NCBI GenBank assembly: GCA_963580455.1
Contig: OY756968.1
Location: 8,593,544 to 8,657,543 of the forward strand
Reading direction: 5' to 3'
DNA from: Euonymus europaeus
Lineage: Eukaryota; Streptophyta; Magnoliopsida; Celastrales; Celastraceae
Length of the DNA stretch: 64,000 nucleotides
This document shows positions 47,227 to 60,631 of the stretch, in pieces. Every line of letters begins with the position of its first letter. Within the stretch, counting starts at the first letter, position 1. Below the pieces are notes generated by a model. The model was given only the letters and a program-made list of their open reading frames with translations, was not told the origin of the DNA and searched no databases. A program made the position numbers and the translations under genes.

Positions 47227-47545
47227 TTTTTTTATTATTATTATTTTTACTTATTTTCATTTTATTCATTTTTATTTTGTGCTCATTTCATTTTTTATCT
47301 ATTTCTTATTTATTATCTTTATCTTATTTTCGTTTTTATCTTTTTTATTTTATTTATTTATTATTTTTATTCATTATTATTATTACTATTACTATTATTA
47401 TTATGATTATTATTATTTTATTTTCTTTCTATTTTTATTTTTTATTTCCATTCTTTATATTTTTACTCATTATTATTTTATTTATCATTATTATTATTAT
47501 TTTATTTTATTTATTTTATTATTTAATTTTAAACTTACACATTGT
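47222..47545. repeat. TTA/TTTA-rich low-complexity tract
   Basis: About 320 bp of (TTA)n, (TTTA)n and (TTC) words with only a few G on the plus strand. ORFs across it are poly-Phe/Ile/Tyr artefacts. Confidence 0.8.
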
Positions 47546-48103
47546 ATATTTTATTCATGCATAAAAATTATATCGAAAGTTTTAGCCTACGATGGAATCT
47601 ATTTGGGGAATGCATTGGATGCACCATCGGATTGATTCTTGAGGTGAGAAGTGTTACTTGAGAAATTTAGCCATTGGATGAAAAAACTCTATGAACCTCA
47701 ATATTAAGACTTTTAATATAGTTTATGAACTCATTTTATTCTATTTTGATATATCCATATATTTACTTAAATTATTTTATCCTAAATAGCTATTATATTT
47801 CTCTAAATATTATTTTTATCTTATATAATTTTTGTATAATTTATATAATTATCCCACTTTACGTACACTACAATTAATATTTTTGGGAAAAGTCATTTAA
47901 TGGGATAATAAAAGTTAAGTTGGCAACTGTTTTTAAAACAAGCGTTGTGGGGTGCCTTACACCTTCCCTATACGCAACAAACTCACTTACCCTTTTTCTG
48001 GATTTTTCGTAGACCAAAATTATTTTTTCATGGTGACAAATTGCACCTATTACGATTGGTAGCGGCTTCTTTAAATCTTTCTTTCGCAAAACCGGTTGCG
48101 ACA

Positions 48104-49562
48104 TTTCAATTTTTAATTCACTTTTCTTTCTTGTTCATATTGATGTGTAGGGTCGTGCTCTTATTGCTACAAAAATGGATTTTTTTACCATGTTTTTTGT
48201 GGATGATCATACTCGGTTTACTTGGGTCTATATTATGAAATATAAATATGATTTTTATCAAATTTATTATTGCTTTCCCTAGTCACTACTCAATTTTCTG
48301 CTTAAAATTTTATGTTATGATCTTGGAGGGAGTATTGTAAGATAGAGTTCACAGATACTTGTTTGCTAATGGTACCATTCATCAGTCTTCCAGTTTTGAT
48401 ACTCCAGCTCAAAATGGATGAGTAGAACACAAGAAGCATCATATTCTTGAAATTGCAAGATCCCTTTCTCCTCTCCTCTTCTATTTCTGATTTTTTCTAG
48501 GGTGAAGTTGTTCTTACTGCTACTTTTCTTCTTAATAGGATGCCCACTCCTCTTCTTCATGGTAAATCTGCTTATGAGGCTCTCTTCTCTCAACCTCCTA
48601 ACTATTCTCTACTTCGAATCTTTGGTTGTGCATGCTTTGTTATGCTTCCTTAAAAAGATTGTACTAAACTCAGTGCTCGTTCCACTCTCTAAGTTTTTCT
48701 TAGGTATAGTCTTACTCAAAAGGGGTATCGATGTTATTTTCCTATTTCTCATCACTTGTATGTCTCCTGACATGATATAAACCTAGAACATCTGTCGTAC
48801 TATCTTCTTCCATCTCTAACTCCATCTATTTTGAAACATGATTTATTTCATATTGATCCTTTTCAGCTAATGATGCTTCTAATGAATACATTTCTACAAT
48901 CTCTTCTACTACCATGTTACCCTTGACTTCCTCCTCTGATTCTACCTCTATTTCTACTGATTGTTTGAAGGTGTACTGCCGCAACTAGCAACGCTTCAAC
49001 AAAGCTACGATGACTCTTGTATTTCTTGATCCATCCGCTAATCTAGAATCTAATCCCGCTCCTTTGTTTCATGCCACCACATTTGATGTGCCTCACATGT
49101 ATCCTTTCGTGATCGACATCCTATCAAAAAATTTAGTTTTCTCTCTATTTGTTTTTATGTTTCTTATCATACCACTTAATTTTGCTATTCACTCTTTCTC
49201 TAAGCCTCAGTCATATAGGGAAGCCTCTCAGGATCCAAATTCGATTAGTGCTATGGTTGATCAACTTTCTGCTCTTGAGAAGACATCTACATGCAAGTAA
49301 CTACCTTTTACTCTAGGGAAGAACATTGTGGGTTATACATGGGTCTATAAAGTTAATACTTATTCTGATAGCTCTTTGGAGTAGTAGTATAAGGCTCAAC
49401 TTGTAGCTAAAGGTTTCTCCCTAAAATATGGAATTGACTGTTAGGAGATTTTTGTTCCTATGGCCAAAATGACTTCTATCGGGGACATTATTCTCTATTG
49501 CTACAGTCAAAAGCTAGCCATTGTACCAATTCGATGTTAAGAATGCTTTTCTTAACGGTTCT
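48104..49562 (+). pseudogene. Plus-strand copia B: integrase to start of RT
   Basis: Starts at LVHIDV(stop)GRALIATK, the integrase start with Trp replaced by a stop, then FVDDHTRFTWVYIMKYKYDF and decayed CDLGG/GTIHQSS blocks. Later come SFSKPQSYREASQDP and VDQLSALEKTST, the lead-in to RT, then WVYKVNTYSD, KAQLVAKGFSLKYGID and the final FDVKNAFLNGS at 49562. That RT motif is broken by the LARD element and resumes at 60632 with REEAYMRPP. Multiple stops. Confidence 0.8.
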
Positions 49563-51618
49563 TGTAACACCCTAAACCTTTCGGATAACCTGTACTGGTA
49601 GATGTGGTAAGATAGGGGATATCATGTGTGACCTAAATTTGATTGAAATATTTTCATAAATTCTAGAGTGGAATTAAAAATTATAGGCACAAGAATTGTC
49701 AAAAAAAGGATTAAAATGAAATTAATATGAATTCTAGAAGTCAAATACAAAAATATAATAGTAAATAAGATAATGGCAAGACTGTAAATACATATAGATA
49801 TTTGGTGTAATTATGGAGAAGGGTGAGGGCAAAATAGTAAAAGACTAATTAATGATTTAAAAATATAAATACAAGTATACCTGCACAGGAACCAAGAAAC
49901 CCTAAAAATAAAATATATTCCAAGAAGAAGAAGGAAGAAGGCAGCGAACGAAAATCGAAATCCTTATTCGGGCTATGAATCGAGAAAATGGTAGTATGAG
50001 AAGGACGGAAAGGACGAGACGAAATCATCCATACCGATTTTGGACTGAACGGAGCAGAGACGGGCTGCCAACGGAAGAGAGAGAGACGCACGGGCATGCT
50101 ACTGTTTCCTCCGCGTTTCGGCAACCTCATGCCACCGTTCAGGTAAACATCGCCACCGATGGATTCGTCATCACACAGGCTACCTAAAACTGACCACCGT
50201 GAGGTCCACCGCCCCTTAACTAGCGGTGACTCGTAACTGCTGGAAATCGAGTCTGCTAAACCCGTGAACTGGTACAACCTGGTCGAGCTAACCCGGTTCG
50301 ATTTTAATTTAATTAATGATATTAATAAAATAATTGATTAAAAGATCATAGTATTAATAAATGAATTAAAGATTGTGGGATTAATAAATAATTGTGGATA
50401 CTGTATGGGTTTCGAAAACTCATTGGTAATTAAATTATCAGGATTACAGGAGCACATCGCTATAAGTAATACTCACCTGTGCCACGAAATTAAATATTCA
50501 ATGAATTGTTAATTTATAATTCATGTATTTGTGTGTGTATATATATATATATATATATGTTGGTATACTATAATATTATCTGTGTTGAATATGTTTGCTA
50601 CTTAAGATTGAATTGATTGTGGTATTTGAGTATCGGTGAATTGTGAACTACTATGTGATGATATGTACACAGGTCGTGTGTAATGGTTGAATGGTCATGG
50701 AATTGAAGTTGATAGGGAATGTGATATTGATGTAATATTTTATGTGATGAGTTTTACTTATATGAGACTGATATGATGACGATTTTGATATTATTGGAAG
50801 TGACTCGTTATGTATGATTTACTGAGGCATTAAATACTATTCATAAGCATGATGCATTGCATTACATGCAAATTGAAAATTTCAATTTAATGAGAGGATG
50901 TTTTTATGAGCTGGCTACAACTGCTACAGGGAGGGTGTATTGAAAATTTAAGGTTGAGGTTTACTAGAAATGAAAATGAAAATGAGAATGGAAATGGTTT
51001 GTGACTGTAAAGTGTTCTTTGGTAGAACACTTAATTAAAGAAAAATCCCGACCGGTTGTTCTGTAGTAGTTTACCTAGGTTAAGGGTCCGAGTATTGGAA
51101 AAATGATTTAAATGACTGACTGTTTTCTAAAGATGAGTCATGTGCATTCATGCATAAGAATTACTTGTTGGGCCTCGGCTCACTATGTTTCGTGATGAAG
51201 GTGTTGATTTATTAGATGATTATGCTGATTTAGGAGTTGATGGTGTCGCTGTAGATCCATGAAGAAGATGCTCATGTGACGGAAGCTAGTTTTCACGGAA
51301 GACATTAGGTTTTACATTTATTTATGCGCGTATAGTTAATAGCTTTGATGTATGATAGTAAATGTAGATTCGGGAATGAGGATGAAAAGAAAAATATTCA
51401 CAGTAGTATACTTAGAGGATATTAATTGAATTTTACTATTTATTTAAATATATATGATGACGCTTTTAATTTATTTAAGATTAGATCAATAATATATTTG
51501 TTGGAATTGTTCTTGAAGCGGAACTGTGTTTAAATGTGGGGTGAGTTCATAATGTAATATAAGTAGCGTTCTGGACTACAAGCCCGAGAATTAGAGTCTC
51601 GCGGGACAGGGCATTATA
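49563..51618 (+). repeat. 5' LTR of LARD element
   Basis: 2,056 bp; ends GCATTATA where the right copy has GTGTTACA, so its terminal CA has mutated to TA. It contains a (GT)n(AT)n microsatellite at 50531-50557. Confidence 0.88.
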
Positions 51619-51637
51619 GTTGGTATCAGAGGAACGG
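51619..51637 (+). other. Primer-binding site of LARD element
   Basis: GTTGGTATCAGAGGAACGG immediately follows the left LTR and matches the initiator-Met primer type. Confidence 0.85.
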
Positions 51638-54600
51638 TCCTTTAAAAAAGGATACGTAATAAGACATTTATAGATGTATGGACTTATAGTAGGGTCACAT
51701 GAGCATCATGGATCGACACGACCATCGACAAATAAGTGATTTGAGTATATTGTATATTGCTCTACTATGAATGTTAAAGTATTGTGTATGCCTCCCTCAA
51801 TACTTATATGTACTGAAATATATTACTTTGATTTGAGATAATTATATAATTTGTGTATGAGTAGGAAGAGTAATTGCGATAATTCAAAATGAAGAACCAG
51901 TATATTGTGATATGTAAATGCTACGTGATAGTTATATTCAGGAATAGTTTATGATTAAGGGAATTGGAGGATATATCTTTATGTATGTTTGGGTAATTTA
52001 TTAAATGGATGATCAATGGTGTGATCATAGAATAAGTTAGGATTTCTAATGATTATTGATGTAGGCAGCATGATATTGTATCTAAGGACAAATCAAATAA
52101 TTCATCTTAGTAGTGTACATGGGAAAGGTGATTGAGATATCATTGGAGCTATAGTAATGATATATGATGGTATATAGTAATACTCAATATTGCGTGCATG
52201 AAAGGTGTGGCTCTGTTATGTTGGAAGGAATATGGCTTTATGGTGTATTGAATTTAATTTCAATTGAATAATCCATATCTTATATAAGATCGACATGTCG
52301 ACAAAATTTTGTGAGATTGGAGATAGAGCTAGGGATTGAGTATTGAGAAACGAGTTAAAGATCCAAGATACATGACCACAATATATTATATTGACAATGA
52401 TACAATAGGTAGTAAGTGCTTACATAAAGATGAATAACTAGAGGTCCGTGAATTAGAAAAGGTGATTGGACTCACAAAATGTTAGTATTAGGACAATTTA
52501 AATTAGCATGAGATGACAAGTTAGCGATAAGGGGAATACTGGATCAACACATACTAAACTATTTTGGGTCACTGTGATATTGAAGGAGGGTAGACTGTAA
52601 GGTTTTTGACGACCTACCCCAAATATGAATTTATGATTGATTGAAAATTTAAAAATATATGTATTTGTGTATTGATAAGTAACAGAGAGCTTGGAACTGG
52701 ACTGGGCGCACTCATGGGTGCCTAGGTGCTGCGCACAGTCCAGTAGGCAATATGTAGGGAAGGGAGATTAGAATATTAGAAACTGGACTGGGCGCACTCC
52801 ATGGGCACCTAGTCCAGTGGCCGATTTGAAAGTGAGAAGGCGCACCTCGCCTGGGCGCACTTTCTGGGCACGCCCAGGATGGCGGCTAAGGCAGCGGTCT
52901 AGGGGAAGTTTTCTAAGGCCAGAGCGTCTAGGCACAACCCGAGGTCTTTAGAATCTGTACGAGACCAGAAATTGTATGTTCAGTTAAAGTTCCGACTTTT
53001 AGAGAAAGTGAGAGAGATATAGGGAAATAGAGAGACAAAGAGAGATTCTTGAGAGATTTTCAAGGATTCAAGTTTGGATTGAAGCATAGAAGGAGATTCA
53101 AGAAGGATTTCACAAGTTTGGAGGATTTCAGGTAAGTTTTGTAATTCTAGGGTTTTGTAGATTTGGTTAGATTCCTTTAGGGTTTGATTCTATGGTGTTG
53201 ATATGTTGATTAAGACTCGATTATGAATGTATATATAGGTTTGTTTGTGATTCGGAGTAAAGATTGAGATTGGGCTAAGGTTCAAGCCTTAGAGAAGAAA
53301 TTCTAGAGAGAGAAGGTGAGTAATTCGAACTTCTTGACTCTTAACCATGTTGATTGAATGGTTGTTTATATATTTTTGATGAAAGGGTTCGATTTAGTCA
53401 TAAGGTTAGAATTGAGTTTTCATTGATTTTGGGAAATTGCTCCAAACGAGGTAGGGATTCTTACCCCATTTTTCTATCGCATTATTGTCCTCTAAAGAGC
53501 GTTTGTATTTCTTCATTGGTCGATATCTTTGTGTCCTTGCCTAAATTGTTCCTTAGGAAGAACGAACCTTTTTATTGATTATTGATTAATTGCATACCTT
53601 TTGAATGCTTAATCATCTGTTCGGCATGGAAATTCTCGTTCATGCATCATATAGTTATGTATGTATATATAGGATTGTTGTACATATAAAATTATTCTGC
53701 ACGACATATTTGGACATGCACTATAGAAGCATCGGGTCTACGAGTATGGACTCGTAGTATCCTTAGGTTTTATTTTTGTGATGGTGTTGGATACCGAATG
53801 GGTACATTGTTGCTGGAATCGGGATTTCGATAGTGGAGGTGCACCTATAGTCGTCCCGGGGCAAAGTGCAAGGATTTCGATGATTTTCTGGAATATTCAT
53901 TGTCTGGTGCCAGGCGATGTATGGTGTAGCCTCTGATTACGTTTTGATGTGACATTTTAGTATGTCATGTTGTTGCATTGAGCTTATTTCAATATTCAGT
54001 CTTTACATTTTTTTTATGAATCTTCGTATTTTCCCTACTGCGCCTTCTACTCACCCGATTCCCTTTCCTTTATCCTTCAAGTGAGACTGGTGCTGAGAAC
54101 CAGGCTACGGATCAGTAGGAGGCGGCGTGACATGGAAGGCCACCCTAGGAGCAATAGGATTTGTATTTTGTTTATGTGGGAATTTCGGTTGTGAATTGAG
54201 AACATCTAGTACTTTTATGTGGTTTAATATTATGTTGCTTAAATACCTTTTCAATATGTTGGATGGATGGTCGGGAGTGTATGTCGTGCGATCGGGACTC
54301 CCGTATCTGGATGATGGACCATGGATTCATGTTTGTAGACTTGGATAGTCTTTGTTGACGATATTTATGTGATTATGTTTTGCATATTAATTGCATGTGA
54401 TTTGGAGACCTGAGGCCCTGCCTAGAGTGTGAATGTGATTAGATGGCCAGAGGCCCTGCTAGGCTACGGAATTGCTCTGAATTATTATTGATTACATTTC
54501 TTGTGTAATGTGTATGTGACTCCATGTGGGCACCCTTTGATATAAGGGGAGGTGCTGCCGGATTTCTGTTAGAATCTAGTGTTAGGATGACGTGTGGTGT

Positions 54601-57206
54601 GCTCCGTAGTGACGGGGCACACGTCTAATGTGGCATTTCCGACTAAGTGAGTGGAATTGGGTCGAGGCGTCACAAGGTTATATAGCAAAATGATCTAATA
54701 CTGGTATAGATATTTATGGCATCAATGGTATTTTATACATTGGCTCGGGGGAAGTTAAACTCCATCGATATCCCATATATTCGAAATAATTAAATCTATA
54801 GAACTAATTTTACTATCGATTATTCTAACGAGAATGCAAAATTATTTGTCTCTATGATTAATTGTGTGTAGTCCTATGTTAACATTTAATTAAGATGCTT
54901 GCCCTAATATTTTTATGGAAACTTGCATTGGAATGAGGTGAAATAGTTTATAGTTATTTTGAATACAGTGTTTATTCCTAAATGTTGTAAATATATATAA
55001 GGAGGAAAAATGAATGTATTGTGTGAGTTACCAACTTACAAGATGTAGTTATCGGAAGTAATATGATATCTAATCGGAATATATTGGTGAATGGAATGGT
55101 TGGAAACCACACAAAATCATCTCCAGTGTGTTATCTACAATGAAATATTTGTATGTTTAATTGAGATTTTGGCATGAAGCATGAAAACTATCTTAAATTA
55201 TATGCATAGTTTTGTAATAAGTGTATAATAGTTTGGAATGAACATATGAACTAAAATACTCTAATGTAGTTGATAAATAAGTTATATGTACCATATGATG
55301 GAGTTAAAGGAAATAGTATTGAAGGTATATGATACTAACTCAAGGGTATATTTATGAGAGGATTCTGATGTCTAGACATCATACACGTGGGCAGAGAGAA
55401 CATTTTAGACTTAAATAAAGTGAATCCAAGTGCTGAATTTCATAATTGGATATTCTTAATTTTATCATAGTCTATGAAACTGATGACATGGAAAAAAAAT
55501 AATAGTTTAACATTGATAATATATATTCCAGTGCGTATGTACATGTACATGTGAGATATGCTTAAGTAAGTTCAATGCTATGACTATTGGTATTGATAAA
55601 TAAGGGTGGATAATATTAATGCGATGGAGCCCTTTAGTTCCTCAGTAAGGTATATGAGACAATACTTTGAAAGGTGATATCTTAACATGGATTAAGAATA
55701 TGCACTTCACTAACGGCGTTAATTAAGTAATTTTTAGATGAATTAGTTGCGTTTATAACTATATCATAAAGCTTAATTAAGTAGGTATATAAAATTATTT
55801 AGATGTCATATATGTGTGCCTAAAGAATATCCCTACATAAATGCATATTGAAAATAAGTTAACCAAAAGTAAATAATTGTATAAGGAGCAATTCATAGGT
55901 ACTATATAATAGCCATATTGTAGAAACTAAGCTATATATAGGATACTTAATCGAGAGCACAATAATGAGATCGAAAAAATTAGTAACTATATATTTAGTT
56001 GATGAGCTAATACCACTAAATATTATCAGCACGATGAGGTGATACTAACTGCTAGGTTATACATGCAATTATATTCATGAATGAATTAAAAATTAATAAA
56101 ATTAAATGATATGTTCTTTATGTGACAAGGAATAGGTTCTTACTGTATTTTTAAATTAAGTATTTAATATGCTTACCTAGATATGGACATTAATTTCAAA
56201 TTTCAACTGAAGGTAAAGTCATGGTTGTGACTATAATAACTGATATTTAACTATGATATGTACAGGGAATGTTTATCTGTTATTTAGTTAATTAATTCTA
56301 CTTAGGGACTTATAATTAGGTTGAAGTTATTGTAGTAATTGTGTATTAAATTAATATTTTCTATATGTTGTTACTCAACGGTGAGATAAGTATATAATGA
56401 AATGCGAGTAGAGCTCCAGCCTATAGGCCTTGGGATTACAATAATTGTTGTATTTTACATTATACCTTGATATTGTCATATCGTGGATCTAATTGTGTAT
56501 ATGTGTATGTAAAAATGTGTACATCGATGTTTTTGTGGATTTATTGTTTGTACTATATTATAAAAATATTTATATAGATGTAGATAAAATCATTGTAAAC
56601 TCATGATACTTAATTTTGAATAAATAGTTTGGGAATGATTTAGGGTAGGTAAGGAAATAGTAAGAATGAAATATGATGAAATTAGATGTTGGGATATATA
56701 AACTGATATTCACAGTTTTATTATAATTAATATCATTGATAAATCTTTTCTGTCTATGAGTTGGATTTTTATGTATGGGTTGATGGTTAAAGAATAATAA
56801 TAAAAAATAAAGAAAAAAAATAAAAATATCAAGGTAGTTGTAATAGTTATAGGTTAGAGTTTCCGATGATTATCAGTGTAGCTAGCATGACATAATATTT
56901 AGGGATAAATCAAATAATGTATCTTAGTAGTGTAGATGAAAAGAAAGGTGATGGGGTTGTCATTGGAACTATAGTAATGATAAATATAATACATAGTAAT
57001 ACTAAGTGTTACGTGCATAAAAGGTATGACTCGATTATCCTAGAAGAAGTGTGATTTCATGGTGTATCAAAGTTAATCTCAGTCGAGTGATCAATATTTT
57101 ATTATATAAGATCAATAGGTGATGAAGAAATTTAATTTAATGGAAGGAATGAGAATTAATAACCTGAAGTTGATTTCATATGCAAATTTCGAGGATGAAA
57201 TTTTTA
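51638..57206 (+). other. Non-coding interior of LARD element with an internal direct repeat
   Basis: AT-rich, without domain-bearing ORFs. Blocks at about 52015-52320 and 56845-57125 are direct repeats: they share 'gattat.g.tgtag.cagcatga', 'atcttagtagtgta.atg', 'ctatagtaatgata' and 'tatataagatc'. Without the solo LTR (52605-54674) the interior is about 3.5 kb, the usual size for LARDs. 54680-56840 shows nothing beyond AT-rich sequence. Confidence 0.7.
52605..54674. mobile_element. Solo gypsy-type LTR with 5-bp target duplication
   Basis: Ends TTTGACGACCTACCCC (start, original TGTGAC inferred) and GGGTCGAGGCGTCACA (end) are imperfect inverted repeats. AGGTT occurs exactly at both sides (52600-52604 and 54675-54679). 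Inside are duplicated 'actggactgggcgcactc' blocks (52690-52820), a purine-rich 5'-UTR-like stretch, and splice-donor-like 'ttcaggtaagt' (53127) on the plus strand. No internal coding region remains, as expected after LTR-LTR recombination. Confidence 0.8.
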
Positions 57207-57220
57207 TAAGGAGGGGAGAC
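57207..57220 (+). other. Polypurine tract of LARD element
   Basis: TAAGGAGGGGAGAC directly precedes the right LTR start TGTAACACCC. Confidence 0.85.
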
Positions 57221-60200
57221 TGTAACACCCCGAACCTTTCAAATAACCTGTAGTGGTAGATGTGGTAAGATAGGGGATGTCATGTGTGACATAAATTTGA
57301 TTGAAATATTTTTCATAAATTCTAGAGTGGAATTAAAAATTATGGGCACAAGAATTGTCGGAAACGAGATTAAAATGAAATTAATATGAATTCTAGAAGT
57401 TTAATACAAAAATATATAGTAAATAAGATAACAAAAATGTTATGAAACCCAACTTTTATTAGTCCAACTCAACCCAAGTCTACATGGCACTCCATGTTGG
57501 TGTGCCATGTTGGATTTTTTTAAAAATCAGTTTTTATTTATTTTTTTCATAAAAGAAACTTTAAAACGTTTTATCTCTCAAAATACATGTTAGATTTTAA
57601 AAAAAATTACATATTCGAACTCAGCGTGTAAAACTCTTTCTAATAAGACCCATTGTCTATAGTTTTTATTACGTTTTTTCAATTACATTATTTTTAAAAA
57701 TAATGTAATTCATATATATTATGTTTAAAGTGTTTATTCGAGCTGAAATTTTATTATATTATTATAGTATAATATATATTCATTATTTTTTTGCATTTTT
57801 ATTGAAATTACGTTGAGTATATGAACCCGTCAGAGTATAATAGTTAGGACCCTAAGGTTTAGCACTTGAGACATTTAGGATTTTGTAGTGAATTCATCGA
57901 GATTTAGTGAATCTGAGTCTTTTAGGTTACAAAATTGAAATTCGATACACGAGCCCGTTAGGGTTTAGCGAATCCGTTCCCCTTGGGGTTTATAACACTT
58001 ATTGTTTGGGTTACATAATGAAAATTTGATACACGATCCCATTAAGGTTTATCGAATTCGTTCCTCTTAGGGTTTAACACTTATTGTTTAGGTTACAGTA
58101 TGAAAATTTGATATACGAGCTCATATCGGTACCCATAAATAAACACTAGAAACTACGTAATCCACATATTAGTACAAAAAAAACAATGTAATCAAAAATA
58201 ATGTAATTAAAAACAATGTAATTAAGAATGAGTGATTAAAACTTACCGATGATATATCTTGCTGGATAGATCTTTACTTGCTGATTATGGATACGTAATT
58301 TTTTTCGAAATCTAATATGTATTTTAAGAGATAAAGTGTTTTAAAATTTTGTTTAAGAAAATAAAAATAAAAATATGTGCTGTGAGTTTTTCAAATGAGA
58401 TATTTTATATTTTAAAATTTTAATTTTTCATGTCATTTGCTTACAAAGCATGCCATATAGACTTGGGTTAATTGTTGGGTTACAAAACTTGAGCTATTTA
58501 GCACTACTCTTAAGATAATGGCAAGATTGTAAATACATATAGGTATTTGGTGTAATTATGGAGAAGGGTCAGGGCAAAACAGTAAAAGACTAATTAATGA
58601 TTTAAAAATATAAATACAAATATACCTGCATAGGGACCAAGAAACCCTAAAAATAAAATAAATAGAAAATAAAATATATTACAAGAGGAAGAAGGAAGAA
58701 GGAAGAAGGCGGCAGACAAAAATCGTACTCCCTATCCGACGATGAATCAAGAAACTGGTAGTATGAGAAGGACAGGAAGGACGAGACGAAATCATCCATA
58801 CCAATTTCGAACGGAACGGAGCAGAGACGGGCTGTCAACGGAAGAGAGAGAGAGACGCAACGACATGCTACTGTTTCCTCCGCATTCCGGCGACCTCAGG
58901 CCACCGTTCAGGTAAACACCGCCACTGATGGATTCTTCGTCACACAAGCTACCTAAAACTGGCCATCGTGAGGTCCATCGCCCCTTAATCGGCGGTGACC
59001 CGTAACTGCTGGAAATCGGGTATACTAGAGCCGCGAACTGGTACAATCGGGTCGAGCTGACCCGGTTGGATTTTAATTTATTTAAATAATAATTAGTTTT
59101 ATTAGTTGTTTTTAGTTAGTTATATTATGATAATGGTATTAATAATTAAGTTGAATAAAAGACAATGATATTAATAAATCAACTAAAAACAGTAGGATTG
59201 ACAAATTATTGTGTATGTTGTATGGTATGTAAGACCCGTTAGGAGTGACCACCGGGTCGAGCTGCCCCGATTGGATATTATTCTGAGTAATTAATTGTAA
59301 CAAGTTAATTATAATAAGTTAATGATATTAATAAAATTAATTGATTATAAGATCATAGTATTAATAAATGAATTAAAGATTGTGGGATTAATAAATAGTT
59401 GTGGATATTGTATGGGTTTCAGGAACTCATATTGGTAATTAAATTATCAGGATTACAGGAGCATATCGCTGTAAGTAATACTCATCTGTGCCACGGAATT
59501 AAATGTTCAGTGAATTGTTAATTTATAATTCATGTATTTGTGTATATATATATATATGTTGGCATAATTGCATTATTTTGATGAGATTATTATTACTATA
59601 ATATTATCTATATTGAATATCTTTGCTACTTAAGATTGAATTGATTGTGGTATTTGAGTATCGGTGAATTGTGAACTACTATGTGATAATATGTACACAG
59701 GTCGTGGGTAATGGTTGAATAGTCATGGAATTGAAGTTGATAGGCAATGTCATATTGATGTAATATTTTATGTGATGAGTTTTACATATATGAGACTGAT
59801 ATGATGACGATTTTGATATTATTGGAAGTGACTCATTATGTATGATTTACTGAGGCATTAAATATTGTTCATAAGCATGATGCATTGCATTTTCATTTTC
59901 AATTTAATGAGAGGATGTTTTTATGAGTCGGGAACAACTACTAGAGGGAGGGTGTAATGAAAAGTTAAGCTTAAGGTTTACTGAAAATGAAAATGAAAAT
60001 GGAAACGGTTTGTGATTGTAGAGTGTTCTTTGGTAGAACACTTAATTAAAAAAAAATCCTGACCCGTTGCTCTGTAGTAGTTTATCTAGGTTAAGGGCCT
60101 GAGTATTGGAAAAATGATTTAAATGGCTGACTGTTTTCTAAAGATGAGGTCATGTGTATTCATGCATAAGTATTACTTGTTGGGCCTCGACTCACTATGT

Positions 60201-60631
60201 TTCGTGATAGAGGTATTGATTTATTAGATGATTATGTTGATTTAGGAGTTGATGGTGTCGCCGTAGATCCATGAAGAAGATGCTCATTTGACGGAAGCTA
60301 GTTTTCACTGAAGATTAATCAATTAAGTTTTACATTTATTTATGCGCGTATAGTTAATATCTTTGATGTATGATAATAAATGTAGATTCGGGAATGAGGA
60401 TGAAAAGAAAAATATTCACAGTAGTATACTTAGAGGATATTAATTGGATGTTACTGTTTATTTAAATATATATGATGATGTTGTTATTTCAGATTAGGTC
60501 AATAATATATTTGTTGGAATTGTTCTTGAAGTGGAACTGTGCTTAAATGTAGGGTGAGTTCATATTGTACTATAAGTTGTGCTCTGGACTACAAGCCCGA
60601 GAATTAGGGTATCGTGGGACGAGGTGTTACA
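57221..60631 (+). repeat. 3' LTR of LARD element (enlarged)
   Basis: 3,411 bp against 2,056 bp for the left LTR. The excess is explained by a 1,079-bp MITE (57432-58510) and by an extra stretch at about 59080-59310 that looks like a local duplication ('gggtcgagctg.ccc' occurs twice, 59049 and 59256). Confidence 0.85.
57432..58510. mobile_element. Non-autonomous long-TIR DNA transposon (MULE- or hAT-like MITE)
   Basis: It interrupts the right LTR of the LARD. The 8-bp TAAGATAA is repeated at 57424-57431 and 58511-58518, and the empty site is visible in the left LTR ('aaataagataatggc', about 49766). Inverted terminal arms of roughly 200 bp pair 'aacccaagtctacatggca' (57470) with its complement near 58445-58475, and 'ttttatctctcaaaatacat' (57569) with 58320-58340. 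No transposase. Long TIRs favour a MULE; an 8-bp duplication is allowed by either family. Confidence 0.8.

Larger units (their letters stand above)
44677..48103. other. Insertion splitting copia B (contains a MULE terminus)
   Basis: Interrupts copia B between its GAG-pre-integrase and integrase domains; boundaries are good to about 20 bp. It begins TGTAAGAGCCC and ends GGTTGCGACA, which would fit LTR-type ends, but no target duplication matches exactly. A weak 'tcaatttt' repeat lies at both edges. The content is a purine-rich leader-like stretch (44880-45050), a MULE terminus (45065-45440), about 1.6 kb of intron-like AT-rich DNA, a small inverted repeat (47024-47226) and a TTA-rich tract. 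No protein domain was recognised. Confidence 0.55.
49563..60631 (+). mobile_element. LARD-type LTR retrotransposon, 11.1 kb, no coding capacity
   Basis: Long LTRs TGTAACACCC...GTGTTACA at 49563-51618 and 57221-60631, a perfect target duplication GTTCT (49558-49562 and 60632-60636), primer site TTGGTATCAGAGGAACGG after the left LTR and purine tract AAGGAGGGGAGAC before the right LTR. The 5.6-kb interior has no gag or pol on either strand. These are the marks of a large retrotransposon derivative (LARD). It inserted into the RT of copia B. A solo gypsy LTR is nested in the interior and a MITE in the right LTR. Confidence 0.9.

Noticed and set aside
47277..47635. Two plus-strand ORFs of 95 and 118 codons
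   Set aside because: Poly-Phe/Ile/Tyr translation of a TTA-rich low-complexity tract.
44677..48103. Complete LTR-type element (TGTAAGAGCCC...TTGCGACA)
   Set aside because: Termini look suitable but flanks do not give a matching 5-bp duplication, and no second LTR is found inside; left as an unclassified insertion.
52596..52604. Solo LTR starting at TGTAAGG with the upstream purine run as its polypurine tract
   Set aside because: That boundary gives unequal flanks (TAGAC against AGGTT); moving the start to 52605 gives terminal inverted repeats and a perfect AGGTT duplication.
54127..54348. 73-codon plus-strand ORF in the solo LTR
   Set aside because: Lies within LTR sequence, no domain, no homology recognised.
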